Shown here one piece after another: positions 10,142 through 22,123 of a DNA stretch of 63,446 nucleotides (the stretch's first letter is position 1; each line of letters opens with the position of its first letter). The stretch is taken from positions 188,256 through 251,701 of the forward strand of contig NW_006766928.1 in assembly GCF_000275845.1 (NCBI RefSeq), written 5' to 3'. The notes below the pieces were generated by a model. The model saw nothing but the letters and a program-made list of their open reading frames with translations. It was not told where the DNA came from and did not search any database. The translations under genes and the position numbers were made by a program. This DNA is from Dichomitus squalens LYAD-421 SS1. Lineage: Eukaryota; Basidiomycota; Agaricomycetes; Polyporales; Polyporaceae.

Positions 10142-13100
10142 CTAGTACTGCACGTGCGCAGGACAGCCCCCTAGCCGTCGGTGCCAGTGGTCGTACGCCG
10201 TCAGGATAGAGGCGTAGTGCGCGAGCGCGGCCGCGAGCACGAAGAAGTGGAAGATCTGGTGCGACGAGAGGAAGTAGTCGAATGTCCCGGGCGAGAAACG
10301 TTCCGGGATGCGGTTCGCGCTGCGCGTGAGGGCCATCGCCGACGGACATCGGGGATTGTCCAGCGGTCATCGTCAGGAGACATCGTACCGCAGCGGGAGG
10401 CGCGGTTGCGGATGCCGAGAGTGCCAGATCCGGGTACCGAGCCGCGAGAAGGCGGCGCCGGGGACCAGGATCGAGATGTTGAGAAGAGAGTTGTGATGGA
10501 AGAAGCGAGATCGGAGAGAGGATCAGAGTGACCCGGGGGGCCCGAGGCGTAGATGCATGTTGGCAAGTGGAAGTGGTTGCGGAGACGAGGCGATCGTGAC
10601 AAGCACAGGATGTCCGTCAAACCGTCAGACAAGGGCGCAAGCGAACCACAATGCATCAAGCAAGAAGTGAGGGCAAGAAGCGAGGGTGAAGTGGGTAAAC
10701 GCGGAAACGGGGAGCTCGGTAAGTGCAATTGCACAACAATACAGACAGAACGCAGGAGACACGCACTATAGGAGAGCGCCGCCGATGTAGCACGCCGCGG
10801 AAAGGAGGAGCCAGGCGGCACCCATCTCATAGCACAGCGTATAGAAGCCGTGAGTGACGAGCCCGTGGAGGGTAGGTACCACGCCGGACAGGCCGAGAAA
10901 GATGAAAACCTTCGTCCTGGCCCCGCGGTGTGTCGGCTGGCGATATTCCGGGTTGAGCACAATGTACGCAGCTCCTGTGGCATTGGTCAGGAAACATGTA
11001 CGGGATATGGACAATACGGAAACAGGGAGGAAAGAGTCGTGGATGTAATACAACGTCTAATGCCCATATCCGCGCGATCAGGGACTAGGAAGATGACTGA
11101 GCAGGTATGTAGGTTAAGCTTGCAGCTCGCGGTGATGGCGAAGAACGGACGAACAGTCATCACGAGCGGGGCGCCCAAGCAGCATGGTGGGTACTGATCG
11201 GGAAGACAAGACTAAGATATTATCCACATGACTTCACTCACCGAGACCCACGGCACATATGCAAGTGAGGTAGAAGGTCTGCAAGTGCGGTTCGCAGTAG
11301 AAGCTGTAGTAGATAGAGGGAAAGAACGACCCGACGGTGAGCACTGTGAGGAAGGGAGGTGTCGTGGATCATGCGAGGCCGCCGAGGAGAGGCGGTGAAA
11401 TGAGGGTTGTCCAGATGCGGACACTAGTCAGCATTCCGCCAGGTGGTGTCTTGTGCGGCATAGGACGCACCAACGATACCGGCGTAGTCCAGGGCATTGC
11501 AGCGCGCAGCGACCTGCGTATGGCGAAAGCGTATCTTTAGCATCGGCCATCTGGCCATATGACATAATGGGGGAGCCCCGTGAGCGGAAATGAGTACTTA
11601 CGCCTTGAGAGTGCGCGCTGAAGGTGTGATAGAACGCGCTCGAAAAGAGGCAGAAGACGGCGGCGCTCAAGAATATCACGAAAACAGCTCTGTCCGCCCA
11701 ACTGGTCGATTCGTAGTGCACCAAGAATACGGATGGGAACGTGAAAAGGAACACCGCGAATAACACGGCGCCGCCGAGATGGCTGTGAATGTTCACTACA
11801 AAGATGGGAAACGGGGAGCCACGCGGATGAATGTAAGTCCTCGGATTAGGGCAAATAACTTGAGCGAGGATCACCTGTCTCGTTATGCAGGTCTGCCGGG
11901 GCCGAGGTAGCGCGCGACGTGCATGCATGGGCAGTAAGTCGTAGGTTATGTGACACACAGCGAGCTGCCGGCGACGTAGAAGAAAGGACGTACATCCGAA
12001 CACTGACGCTGCACACGCACGCCAACTTCCGGTAGCTCTGTGAAGACAACATGATCGATAACATGAGCATCCGGAAGGCAAAGTGAGATCAGTGACAGAT
12101 ATTGAGATTGCGAAGGTGCCCCTCTCCACCCGCTGCCGCTGATCAGCCGCGAGGAGGTTAGTCGGCCGAAGGCTGATATTTATTCTAAGAGCTGCCAGAG
12201 CCGCTCCACTCGCACATTGAGTAGCCCGGGCGATCGCACACGGTACCGCACGATCTCATAGGCCCTTAACACATTGCTCTAGGCCATTCCTTTCGTATAA
12301 CGCGATGGTGGACGGAGCCCATCGAGGGAACCGCCTCGTGACCTCGGCAAATCCTGGCTCGAGGCTCTAGTGCGACAGCTGAGGAAGGGTTTGCATAGGG
12401 AATGATGTGCATGGTTTGAGGAACTGCGTATGAATGCCTGCAAGACGAAACTGCGGCGATTGCACCATGTCCTCGCAAACCTCTATCGGGTATAGCCTAC
12501 CACATAGGCAGCAACTACGCTGGACAGAACGCACGCAACACGTTCGCAGCTAGAACGGCGCGGAGGCGCGGACACCGTGTCTTCTAGGCTTCGTGGGACT
12601 GAGGACGAGCATTGCCGCCAACCACTAGCGATCCATGCAACGACAGCTAGTGCGTCAACGACACATCAGCGTCCAAGACGGCTGCAAGCATGCTCCTTTG
12701 AGCCGCTAACGTCGCTGCATATCCGCACATATGAGCCCGCGCCCTACATGCGCCTGAGGCGCACAAAGCATGCTTGTGCGGCGTGAGGGGTATGGGAGAA
12801 CAAAAAGGCCGAAGCAGTCAGAGACACGTAGCCTGCGGCCAGCGTGGTAGACTATGACGGCGCTCCAGAAGGTCGGCGACGTGAAGAGAACGACCTTCAC
12901 CCCATATCATGCATGTGAGCACGTCGGAGCCTATGTCATTGACATATCCGTTTCTGGCGACAAGTGCCGGCCTCTCTAGCTTCTTGGCCTCAGCGTACAA
13001 GAACGTATAGCAGAAGGGCACGAACGAGAGGAAAGGGGCGATCGAGACCCTATACAAAGGCCACAGAGGTGGAGGCACTGTACACGAGACTAGGAACCAG

Positions 13101-14046
13101 GTCCAAGCTTGCGCTCCAGCCCTTCCTCACCACCATCAGCGTGACTTCCAGGAAAGAAACGTCCGCGAACAGATCTGGTGCCCTCCGGGCAGCATGGGGA
13201 GCGACCGTACGCACTACTGTCCGCTCTGGCTCCGCACAGCACCCCATGCCGTCCGGCGGTGACGGAAGCAGCGATGCGTACGTCGCGTGCACTTGGACTC
13301 CCTCCGTCTCCGCGGCCGTGACACAGCAAAATGGCGCCGTCGAATCGTACGACCCAGACGCACCTTCTATACCCGGTCAAGATATATTCGTTGTCCCTCT
13401 GCCACTCGGGGATCTCGAGCCAAGTGAGCGTCTTCCTGGGATCGTGGCCCCCAACTTGCCGCTTCGTCCGCGCCTCGGAGGAGTCGGACTGTTCGCCACC
13501 GCCAGCTTCTGTGACAGCGATGGCCGTAGGCCCGCGTCCGTCCGCGAAGTTCGGGTCCTCGATGCTGTTCACCTGTACAGAGCACGGATTAAACCTCGTG
13601 AGCCCGATTATCCATGCCAGCGGCGACGTATGCGCAGCATGCTACGCGTCTTGCGGGCACCCCGGACGCGACGGAGCGAGCGGGGCCAGGCTTCGATGCC
13701 AGCGCAAGTTTGCAGATTCGTACACACCGGGGGCATCTACCTGTGGCCCGTCGTGTCCCATCGCAAATCCATCGTGAATTGTAGCCACTGTGGCATCATC
13801 ACATTGTTGGGCGTCCCATCGCAGTCCCCTTTCAAAGGTTTGACAAAACCGTGTTATACGCTAATCGCATTCGTTGTGCAGGGTGCGGCTGGCGTGGAAT
13901 AAAGGTAGGTCGCGATGCCTCTACGATGGGACACGTCGTCCTAAAGTTCAATGCCCCCAGTGACAGTACGGACGGCGATCATCGATGGCAACATGGCGAC
14001 TTACCGGGACCGGGGAGTTTGTGAGCACGCCGGTGCGTGCGCGCAT
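10142..14046 (-). CDS. PAQR/IZH family seven-helix membrane protein (adiponectin-receptor-like)
   Basis: Progestin/adipoQ receptor family (HlyIII superfamily), like yeast Izh2, membrane proteins linked to lipid and zinc homeostasis. Certain exons: 13572..13364, 12037..11994, 11892..11875, 11795..11602, 11513..11471, 11343..11242, 10974..10767, 10319..10142; together 331 codons with every phase correct. A tentative first exon, 14046..14005, ends in a GTAAGT donor in the right phase. The cytosolic entry motif IPEWQRDNEYILTGYRR is followed by three metal-site motifs: YLHNETVNIHSH, SSAFYHTFSAHS and SSHQIFHFF. Exon 3 is only 18 nt (encodes HNET and its edges). Introns of 432, 1326, 267 and 447 bp are long for this genome. 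The translation start is the least certain part; ATGs at 14067 and 14136 are in the same frame. Confidence 0.85.
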
Positions 14047-15253
14047 GGTATCCTTGAATTTGTGCATTTTCTGTCGATACAATGAGCGTGTGTGCGTGTG
14101 GCTTGAAGGTCTAACACATCGGTGCTCTTTGTGCATACGGCGGCTCCTGCGGGGTGGGGTGAACGTGCAAGCGTCAATTAGACTTGCTCATTAATCACGT
14201 AACCCCAGGTTAAGGTTTTGACATCAGGACCTACGTTTCGAAGCTGACTTGCTGTTCAAAGCTGATTTGCTGAGTAGTCGGAACTTGAACTAGTACTTAT
14301 TAGAATACAACTCAGTACTTTGTAGTCCGAACCTCCCGATGAGTTTCACGACATAGTTTTGCAACTCGCCGTCACCCAGAACGAAAGCACACAGAAGCCT
14401 CTGCTCAGAGCACGTTGAATACATATGCTGTGATGTCATTCGATAGCAGTGCGACTAGTTGCGACGGCGATACACAATCCAAGTACCTACAGTCCAAAAT
14501 GTGTGGGGTGAGGTTATAGGGTGTGTACGCTATGCGAGGCTCGAGCGGATGCGTATGCAGGGACAAAGCAAAGTACTGTATGACATGACACAACCATTGC
14601 GCTTGCGAGGGTGGTGGGGGCCAGGGGGCTAGTGGGTGGCGATATGTGCAGAGGTAGCCAGAAAGTCGACAGAACGAACCAAGAAGTTTGGGAGAGATAG
14701 GGAGGCATAGGGCGGATGAGGGTGCATTTTGCGATGTGACGCGTGGGAAAGGGAGGATAATAATGTAAAGCAAACAAAGTCGGCAATCGACGCCGGGAGG
14801 GTATGTCTTGAGTGTGGTGATGCGGAAGTGATCGATGAAGCGAAACTATGTTCAGTGTGTAAAGAGATGGGTCAATAGATGCTTGCGACGATAGTAGAGA
14901 TGCGATGAGATGGTAGAGACATAATAATACAACGTGTAGCGACGTCGGGATGTTGTTTAGGTCCGTTAGACCGGATGTCCGCAAAGGAACAAAGTTCGCG
15001 AGTCAAGACGTTCGTATGCAAGACATGTACGCGAGGGAAGTCGACACTGCGGATAGAAATGCTTGTGGGACAATGATTGATTGGGCGAGTCGACGGGACT
15101 AGGGCAGTGGCTGTCGTGACGCGGCGTAGGTGGGAACAGAGAGCACGGCGGATTCCTTCGAGGGCCGTTGAACGCTGGTAATGTTTCGGATCGTAGAGCT
15201 TCAAATTGTCGTTGGCCGGGTGTGGAGACGGTGAAGGCGTTATGACGGACCGC
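14047..15253. other. Intergenic, no gene seen
   Basis: Open frames on the minus strand (14405-14984) are rich in Leu/Ser/Pro and look like chance frames from pyrimidine-rich DNA. They probably include the 3' UTR of the KEN-box gene at 15254-16175. Confidence 0.4.
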
Positions 15254-16175
15254 TTAGAAGACGACGTCGGAGAAGCGGTCGACACTGGAGCCACGAGCAG
15301 ACGCGTAGCGCTGGCTGGCCAGCGAAGGCGAGGAGAAGGTGAAGGCAGCGTAGATACGCTTCCGCTCAGGCGTCGAAAACGCGCTTGCAGTCGACGCATG
15401 CGCGACAGGCGACGTGGTCGCATCCTCGGTCTGTGTCACCGGGGGCGGCGTAGCGGCGCGCTCAATCGTCTCGAAGACAGGCTGGGCGACGACCTGTGAG
15501 AAGACGAGATGTCAACTTCAAAGGCAGCTAAGAAGGAGCACCGCATCGTACCTTCTCGTCGACAGCCCGCTGAGAGGTCTCCACGACAGCCACCTTGGTC
15601 GTGGCCTGCTCGTAGGCCTCAGAGATATCGGCCAAAGGCAAGACAGTGAGCTCCTTGCACTTCGAATCGATGGCATCCTGGTCCAGAGGCATGGCCTCGG
15701 CGGGCTCCTCGCCCTCTTCCGCAAGGCGCGGGAGAGACGGCTCACGGCGAGTCTTCGAGGAAGCGGTACGCTTGGAAGACGTCGAGCTAGAACGCTTAGC
15801 CTTGGCCTTCTTCTCCGATCCTGAGCGAGACTTGGACGACGAAGAGGACTGCTTGGTCGGCTTCTCCGTGAGCGGACGGGGCTTCTTGCTCGGGGAGGCA
15901 GGCTGGGCCTTCACCGCGAGCGCGGTCTTGCGCTTCTTGCCGAGGCTATGCTCAGAAAGAGCACGGCTGCCCGAGAGGGGGTCGATGTTCTCCTTGTCAG
16001 GGCAGTAGACGAGAGGGCCGGAGGACGGCGGTAGAGCGATAGTAGGGTTGGTTGGGGACGTAACCACGGCGAGAGCAAGACCCTGCTCGCTGGTGGTCGT
16101 GCGAGCGACCACCGGTGCCGGAACGTCCTCGGGCTCGTCCTTGAACACGATGAAGCTGCGCGTCTGGGTAGTCAT
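15254..16175 (-). CDS. Hypothetical basic Ser/Lys-rich protein with KEN box
   Basis: Two exons, 16175..15552 and 15493..15254, give 287 residues. The protein is low-complexity and basic in the middle, with a KEN box in PDKENIDPLSG (about residue 60) and a bipartite-like nuclear signal (GKKRKTALAVK, then a Lys/Ser-rich run near 95-145). The C-terminal half is acidic then helical (TKVAVVETSQRAVDEK). KEN boxes mark substrates of the APC/C ubiquitin ligase, so a cell-cycle-degraded nuclear protein is plausible but inferred. No enzymatic domain is visible. The start ATG opens MTTQTRSFIVFKDEPEDVP, a conserved-looking N terminus preceded by a long pyrimidine-rich leader. Confidence 0.75.
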
Positions 16176-17697
16176 GTCGTCACGTTACGCAGATGATAGG
16201 GGTGGAATGTAATGAAGTAATGTGGGTAGTATGGAGAGGTGGTTGTGTCGCGTGCCGCTACCGTGTAGGATAAGATGAGATGAAGGCGGTGGATGAGGGA
16301 GATGGCGGCGCAAGTGGTGGTGACCTGGCAGAGGGTGAAGGGGGGCGATGAGGGCCTGGAGGAGTTCTCGTTCGAGGTCGTGGTCGAGGTTGGGGAACAA
16401 GGGCAATCCGAACTTTCGTCGCTTTTGGGCTGCCGTTCGAAACTCCGCCGCCTCGAGGCCGCCCGCCACCGTTCAAAGACGCCCAGCCCAACGCGTCGCG
16501 CGCCGCGATCACGCGCGCTGCCAAACCTCTTTGCTTCCGCATTGCGCAAGGTCCAAGCGGTCTTTGGATCGTTGGCCTTCCTAAGAAAAAGCTGCCCAAA
16601 ATACGAACGCACTTCTGTACGCTTTGCACGAGTGACTTGGAGGGAGCTCGTCCGTGGCAGCACTGAGGTACGCGAGTAGAGCGCTCCGCTGCCGCATCGT
16701 CCGTCAATCAGTCCGCGATTGTCAGATATGGGCCGGATTGCGCGCTCAAAACTTCTCATCTTTCATGCAGCCTCTTCAGAGTGGAAGCCGCAAAGCGTTG
16801 CCATAGAATCCTTTGCTGAAACTTTCTGCGATACGCGTCAATTGGGGCCATAGACGAATTATGATATGAGGGCTGTGTCCAAAAATATGAAGGTGGCCAT
16901 GAACCCTACAGTGTCGATATTTACCGTAAATCAATGTGTATTCCCATGTCAGCGGCGTCCTTTCTAACCCTCTGGCATCCCACGAACGCCATGCAGCCAG
17001 CCGAATTACCCTCCCATGACATCCCTTTACGTGAAGTAGACTTCAAATGACCTGAGGCTCTAACTACATCACGAGAGACAGTTGGACTACAAGAGCTCCG
17101 TAATACTTTGCTTACTACTCTGAGTCCCTAGCTCATCAGCCAGCAAGCGGATTGAATGACCGTCACATATAGGCTCAAGGAACTTATCGAATGTCCATGG
17201 CCTGGATTCATTTCGACCATAAACGAGCTCCCCAAAGTCGCACGTTAGCTTCGTGGTCTACTGGGATAAATCCCCTTATCCCTCTAGCAGATTTGTGCCT
17301 CATGTATTATCACCGTGTCGTAGTCGGACGGTAATCTTTGAGTGTTCTGTCAGTACTAGTAGCATTCGCGCCGACCTCTTCCTTCATATACCCGGTGCAT
17401 GAGCGCAAAGAGCACACCATAATTAGATCCTTACCTTCAAATTCAAATCCTTTACCAAAGCCCTTGGCCACGACTGCGCTGTCTCACAAACAGGCTATGA
17501 GCCAGCAAGTGGGGCTGGACACGTCGCGAACCTACTCACCTACCATAAGTGGACAGGAGTGTGGTCGCCGCTTCAATTTGTGCGCCTAACATCCGCACAA
17601 CGCGACTTCGCCCCGCGCCGCCATCTCTCTCCGCCACCATAAGACACTCCTCTCTCTCCTTCTGTACTCGTCTCTCTCTGCTCTGAATACGTTCATC
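16176..17697. other. Intergenic (divergent promoter region), no gene seen
   Basis: Lies between the minus-strand KEN-box gene and the plus-strand ALY/REF gene. A CT-rich tract at about 17649-17691 directly precedes the ALY/REF start, as is common in highly expressed fungal genes. No supported coding region. Confidence 0.45.
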
Positions 17698-18893
17698 ATG
17701 CCTCGTGCTAGCATTGACCGGGCCAGGAAGCCTTACAGCGTAAGCACCCATTCGCTCAACAGCATAGCGCGACATCTCTAACGTGTTTTCACTCTTTGAT
17801 CCAAACAGCGACCTGCTCCTGCTGCTCGCCCTCAAGGCGCAGATGGACAGTGGCTCCACGACAGGGCACCCGGAGTACCCCGCGCAGTACAAAACACAGC
17901 AAGTGCAAAGGCCACTAACGGGGTCACAAACACGAGAATCATTGTCTCAAATTTACACTACGAAGTGACTCCCAAAGACTTGAGTGTACGTGCCCCTATC
18001 CTTGTCGTCTTCGCGCATATACCTTTCCATCCTATCCTTTCTGTGCTCTCCTCGGTTGCGCTCGTCTCCTGCGTGGTGCTGACATGTCTCTACCGCAGCA
18101 AATATTTGGGCAGATTGGCACGTTAGTCCGTGAGCCACAGATCAGGGTACGAAGCTCCGCATGCACCGAGTCCACCTGAGAAACGAGACACCGATCCGAC
18201 CTTCTTTCGCTCTCCTGCATGGTCCCGACCTGGCCTTCAACTCAACTCAATTGCGTGAACCCAACAGTATGACCGCAGCGGCCGTTCGTCCGGCGTCGCC
18301 GTCATCACCTTCGAGACCCCCGCCGAGGCGACGAGGGCGAAGAAGCAGTTTGATGGGATCTTGGCTAAAAGTAACGCGGCTTCTGCTTCTGTTCCTGCCT
18401 TCTGTTTGACGGTGTGCTGATATTGGCTTCATGCGTGCAGACCAACCCATGTCGATAGCGTATGACACCGCCCCGCCTCCAGGAAAGAATACGCGCCGAA
18501 ACGCGAGCACACCCTCGCTCATCAACCGCATCGAGAAGCCCCCCCTCCTCGACCGCCTGAGCAAGACAGACACGAACTCAAGGCCAGCACCTGCCCCGTA
18601 CGTCGTCTTCACGGACGCCCGTATACACCTGCTGATCTGGGTCTCTTTGTCCTCACAGACGTGGCGGTGTCGGGCCAGTACGTACCAAGGCGCGCGGCGG
18701 CGCAGCAAGTGCACGTGCGCCCGCGCGGAAAGAGCGCGAGAAGCCCAAGACGGCCGAGGAGCTCGATCAGGAGCTCGAGGCATTCATGAAGGACGAGATC
18801 ACCGCCGCCCCTGCTGCCGCCCCAGCGACCGCTTCCGCTGGCAATGCTGCTGCTGCGCCTGCTGCGGAGAACGGCGACGTTGAGATGTCTTGA
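17698..18893 (+). CDS. ALY/REF (THO4/Yra1-type) mRNA export adaptor
   Basis: Six exons, 17698..17739, 17809..17985, 18099..18146, 18268..18370, 18441..18597 and 18659..18893, give 253 residues with all phases matching. An N-terminal motif GQWLHDRAPG precedes an RRM at about residues 62-135 (RNP2 RIIVSNLHYEV, RNP1-like GVAVITFET). An Arg/Gly-Ala linker follows and then the C-terminal helix EELDQELEAFMKDE, the UAP56/Sub2-binding box. The protein couples splicing and transcription to nuclear mRNA export within TREX. This conserved single-copy gene contrasts with the duplicated families around it. Confidence 0.95.
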
Positions 18894-19483
18894 GGTGTAG
18901 TGGTATAGGTTTGGCTCTCCGGAAATGGTATACGGACTTGTGTTATGTTCGTACTCTACATATCGGTTTTGATTGTCTTTCCCTGCGCATCTTGATTGTA
19001 AATCTGATAGTATCGTGGTGCACTCGATGCTTTTCGGCATTGTAACCTGCAATCGCTCCTTTGCCCCTCACTTTCAAACTGTATGCAGTCCGATCGCCCG
19101 TCCACGGTAGACGTTCCTATCGCGCTCGACTGCGTGCGAGAACTTCGGGTCTAGGTAGATTGTAGGTCGTCCGCTCGCCCTTAACTGTAGAATTGTCACT
19201 CATGGTGCTCCAAAATCACTAGATGTCTTATATCTACTGTTACTAAAGTCATCAGGTAAAGCAACGCAGTACTAAGCGCTTCTTAAGAAGCTAAGCTACA
19301 CGATGGTAGATACTTGCCGATATGGATTCAACAGCTTAGAACACATCCTGAACGCCAATTGGACCTAATCTAATTCACGGATGCCTAGTTCAGTCTTCGG
19401 GACGGAAGACAGAATACCCATGTTCAGTAGGATGACCCGCCTCAGGACAAAAGGGATCTGAACGGCCACAATTAGGCGCCAAC
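18894..19483. other. Intergenic, no gene seen
   Basis: 3' flank of the ALY/REF gene and 5' flank of F-box B. No coding or RNA gene recognised. Confidence 0.5.
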
Positions 19484-20906
19484 ATGGCTCCTCCCAACCA
19501 TCACAACCGGCGTAACCACCGCCATCCCCCACCCACCCTCGCACGCTCTAGCAAGTGCCGTACACTCTGCGACCTACCAGTTGAAATCCTATACATGATC
19601 ATATCTCATGTGGAGGCAATGCAAAATGCATGGACGATGCGCGTGTGCACGTTCGTGTGCCATTGCCTCCGTGCCGTGTCGCTCGAGCATCACTTCGGCA
19701 CCCGCTTGGCTGTCAGGAACATCGGCACTTTCGATCACCTCCTCTCTTTTCTGGCGGATAACCCAAAGGTTTGCGCGAAGATCGAAGACCTTCGGATGTC
19801 CGGCCAGACAAGGAATATCAAGAAGGACCAATACCTTCCCCTCACGCCTATCGATGACACGGTAGTGCTCCGACTCATGCAGCTGCTGCCCAACCTCAAG
19901 TATCTCGAGCTTTCTAAGTTTAGATTCGAATCCCCGTATACATCTGCCCACCAACCGACCCCACACGCTCAGGAGGACACTCCGGAACCATTCCACCTTC
20001 AACGGCTGTCGTTGGCCCACTGGTCGCACACTCACTACAGCTTTCATCACAAGTCTTCCACTTCTGCCTTGTTCCGCATCCTCTCCCTGTTTGTCGTTGA
20101 CCTGCTGGACGCGTCTTGGATAAATTACGAGTTTGAAGCCTCCGCGCTCGATCTCGCATACCTCCACCGCCCCTTGAATGTCAAGGAACTTCGGCTAGGC
20201 AGCCGCCCTTCTGCGGATAGGTTCAGCACACTCAAGCTCCTGAAAGCTTTTCAGGAGAGTCTCGAACCCGGGGCTTTGCGCATTCTCGACGCCGAATGTC
20301 GCACTGTCCGCGATGTGCCTGCCCTAGGCAAGCTTCTCGTACGCACGGGTGAGGGTCTCACGAGCCTGAAGGTCGCGGGGGTCGCACCTTACATTCTACA
20401 AGAACGAAAGGACTGGAGGGACCCTTTGGACAGTGCGTGTTTTCGATGTCCTCATCTCAGTCCCCGTACCTCTTCTGATGATTTGGGCAGGTCAATGGCA
20501 GAGTCTTAACCTCACGTCGTGTCCCAAACTCGAGTCAATCAAGATCGATATCTTCTTCCGCGCATCTAGCGAGGACAAGCAGCCTACAGGGGGCCCCGTC
20601 CTTAGCCTCGCAGGCGCCGGTATTCTCTCTCAGGCGTCGGGCGCCCTACGTAACATCACCATCCGCTTACACGACCTGCCTCGGGTAACGACGCTAACTA
20701 ACAGGCGGCTGCTCCGCTTGCAAGCGTTCGAGAACGTCATCACACCCAAGCGTTTCCCTCTCCTACAGAATGTTGAGCTGCTTATCAAGCCCGAATGGAA
20801 CGTCGAGCGAACGACAACATGTCAGTGGCAGCACGTCGTAGCCGAGGCGCAGAAGGCGTTGCCAAAATTACACTCGCGAGGATTGCTGCAGGTAACCAAA
20901 TATTGA
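19484..20906 (+). CDS. F-box protein B
   Basis: Exons 19484..20432 and 20491..20906 (58-bp intron) give 454 residues. The F-box reads CDLPVEILYMIISHVEAM... TFVCHCLRAVS, followed by a leucine-rich substrate-recognition region (LMQLLPNLKYLELSKF; SLNLTSCPKLESI across the splice). It carries the shared N terminus NHHNRRNHRHPPPTLARSSK. It is the most divergent intact member of the four F-box paralogues here and is followed on the same strand by esterase 2. It presumably acts as an SCF ligase adaptor; target unknown. Confidence 0.88.
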
Positions 20907-22123
20907 AAGTGCGCATGTCGACACCCCTTGGTATGTACACTAGCATGTATCTATATGGCATATGAACACGCTCTGACCATTGTAACGTCATAGTCGATTG
21001 TTGGTGATAACGCCATTTATATCGTCAATGTGACTCACGCGAACGTGCTGCGATTCCAGTCTACTGAACCAAATGGATGGTAAGTTGTGTGCCCTTACTA
21101 TAGTGATACACTTTCCGGCTTTCGGCCACTATATAGTACTTCTATGCTTTCTGCTTGTTGCGGCTTAACAAATAAGGAACTCCCTATGTACGCGGCATTG
21201 TTCAGAGAATGTACTATGGTGAACTGTCGGATCCATCTTATATCACACTACAATTTGTGCCACTTTGCTCTCGGTCTCAATTCCACATTGACTTACCACG
21301 GATGCTGGGCTTCTTCGGCCTCCAAAATTCACGCCCGACGTCATGGCGGGTAGAGTGCTAACGAGAGCAAGTGAACCGAAGTGATGAGAACTGGTCAAGA
21401 CATGCCCCATGTATTTTCTCTTCGCTACTCTCTATAGTCAAGTCAGGATGCTTATTCCGTTCAGGATCGAATTCATCTGACGCCTGAACATAACGGTACA
21501 GGAGCCCCTGCTGACACAAGCATGTGATACCAGGATGATTGAGCTCGAAATACAGGATAAATCTTGAGAGGGAGTCATATCGTGAAGTATGAGAAGCGGG
21601 AAACCCGCACTGGCCCTGAATGCGATGCTCGCGGCCGTGCGGCGGCCCGAGCCTCAGCTAGCGCCTGGCGTTCAGTATAATCCATCGGCAACTGCCGCCG
21701 GTGGCACGTACTGCAGCGGCTCGAAGTTGAATGGCATATTGAACACAACAACCGTGTCTCCTCCTTTTTACTCTCACCTCTCTGACTGCCTAGGAGCTAT
21801 GTGGAGCTCCAAAGCCCCTCTATTCTCGTATCTTACAATCTAAACAATGTCAGGAATACAGAAGCGTACAACAACGGAAGACCGTCGGGTCATATGGGCA
21901 CAGGTGGAAACTCCGACATCGTGCCTGCTGACGCTCTGAATTCCAGCCAAGCCACGTTCCTCCTCAGAATCCTACTGAAGCATGCGGACTGATTGGGTTC
22001 TTGTCCTCTCGGTGGCCATCTGCCCCTCATTATCTCCCTCGTGATGGAAGCGTTGTTTGACCGTTTATATAGCACACCATCAGAAGGATGCTTGTGAGTC
22101 AACTTGTAGCTGACGTCGACGAT
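20907..22123. other. Intergenic between F-box B and esterase 2
   Basis: No coding region. The equivalent spacers in the other two modules (1027-2465 and 26716-27769) have only partial similarity to this one. Confidence 0.45.
22064..22072 (+). promoter_or_regulatory. TATA box of esterase 2
   Basis: TTTATATAG lies 52 nt before the ATG at 22124 and only 16 nt before the upstream in-frame ATG at 22088. This spacing favours 22124 as the start. Confidence 0.45.

Noticed and set aside
12964..13902. 312-codon open frame on the plus strand
   Set aside because: It lies opposite the PAQR exon at 13572-13364 and its long intron; its translation has no domain and ignores the well-supported minus-strand gene.
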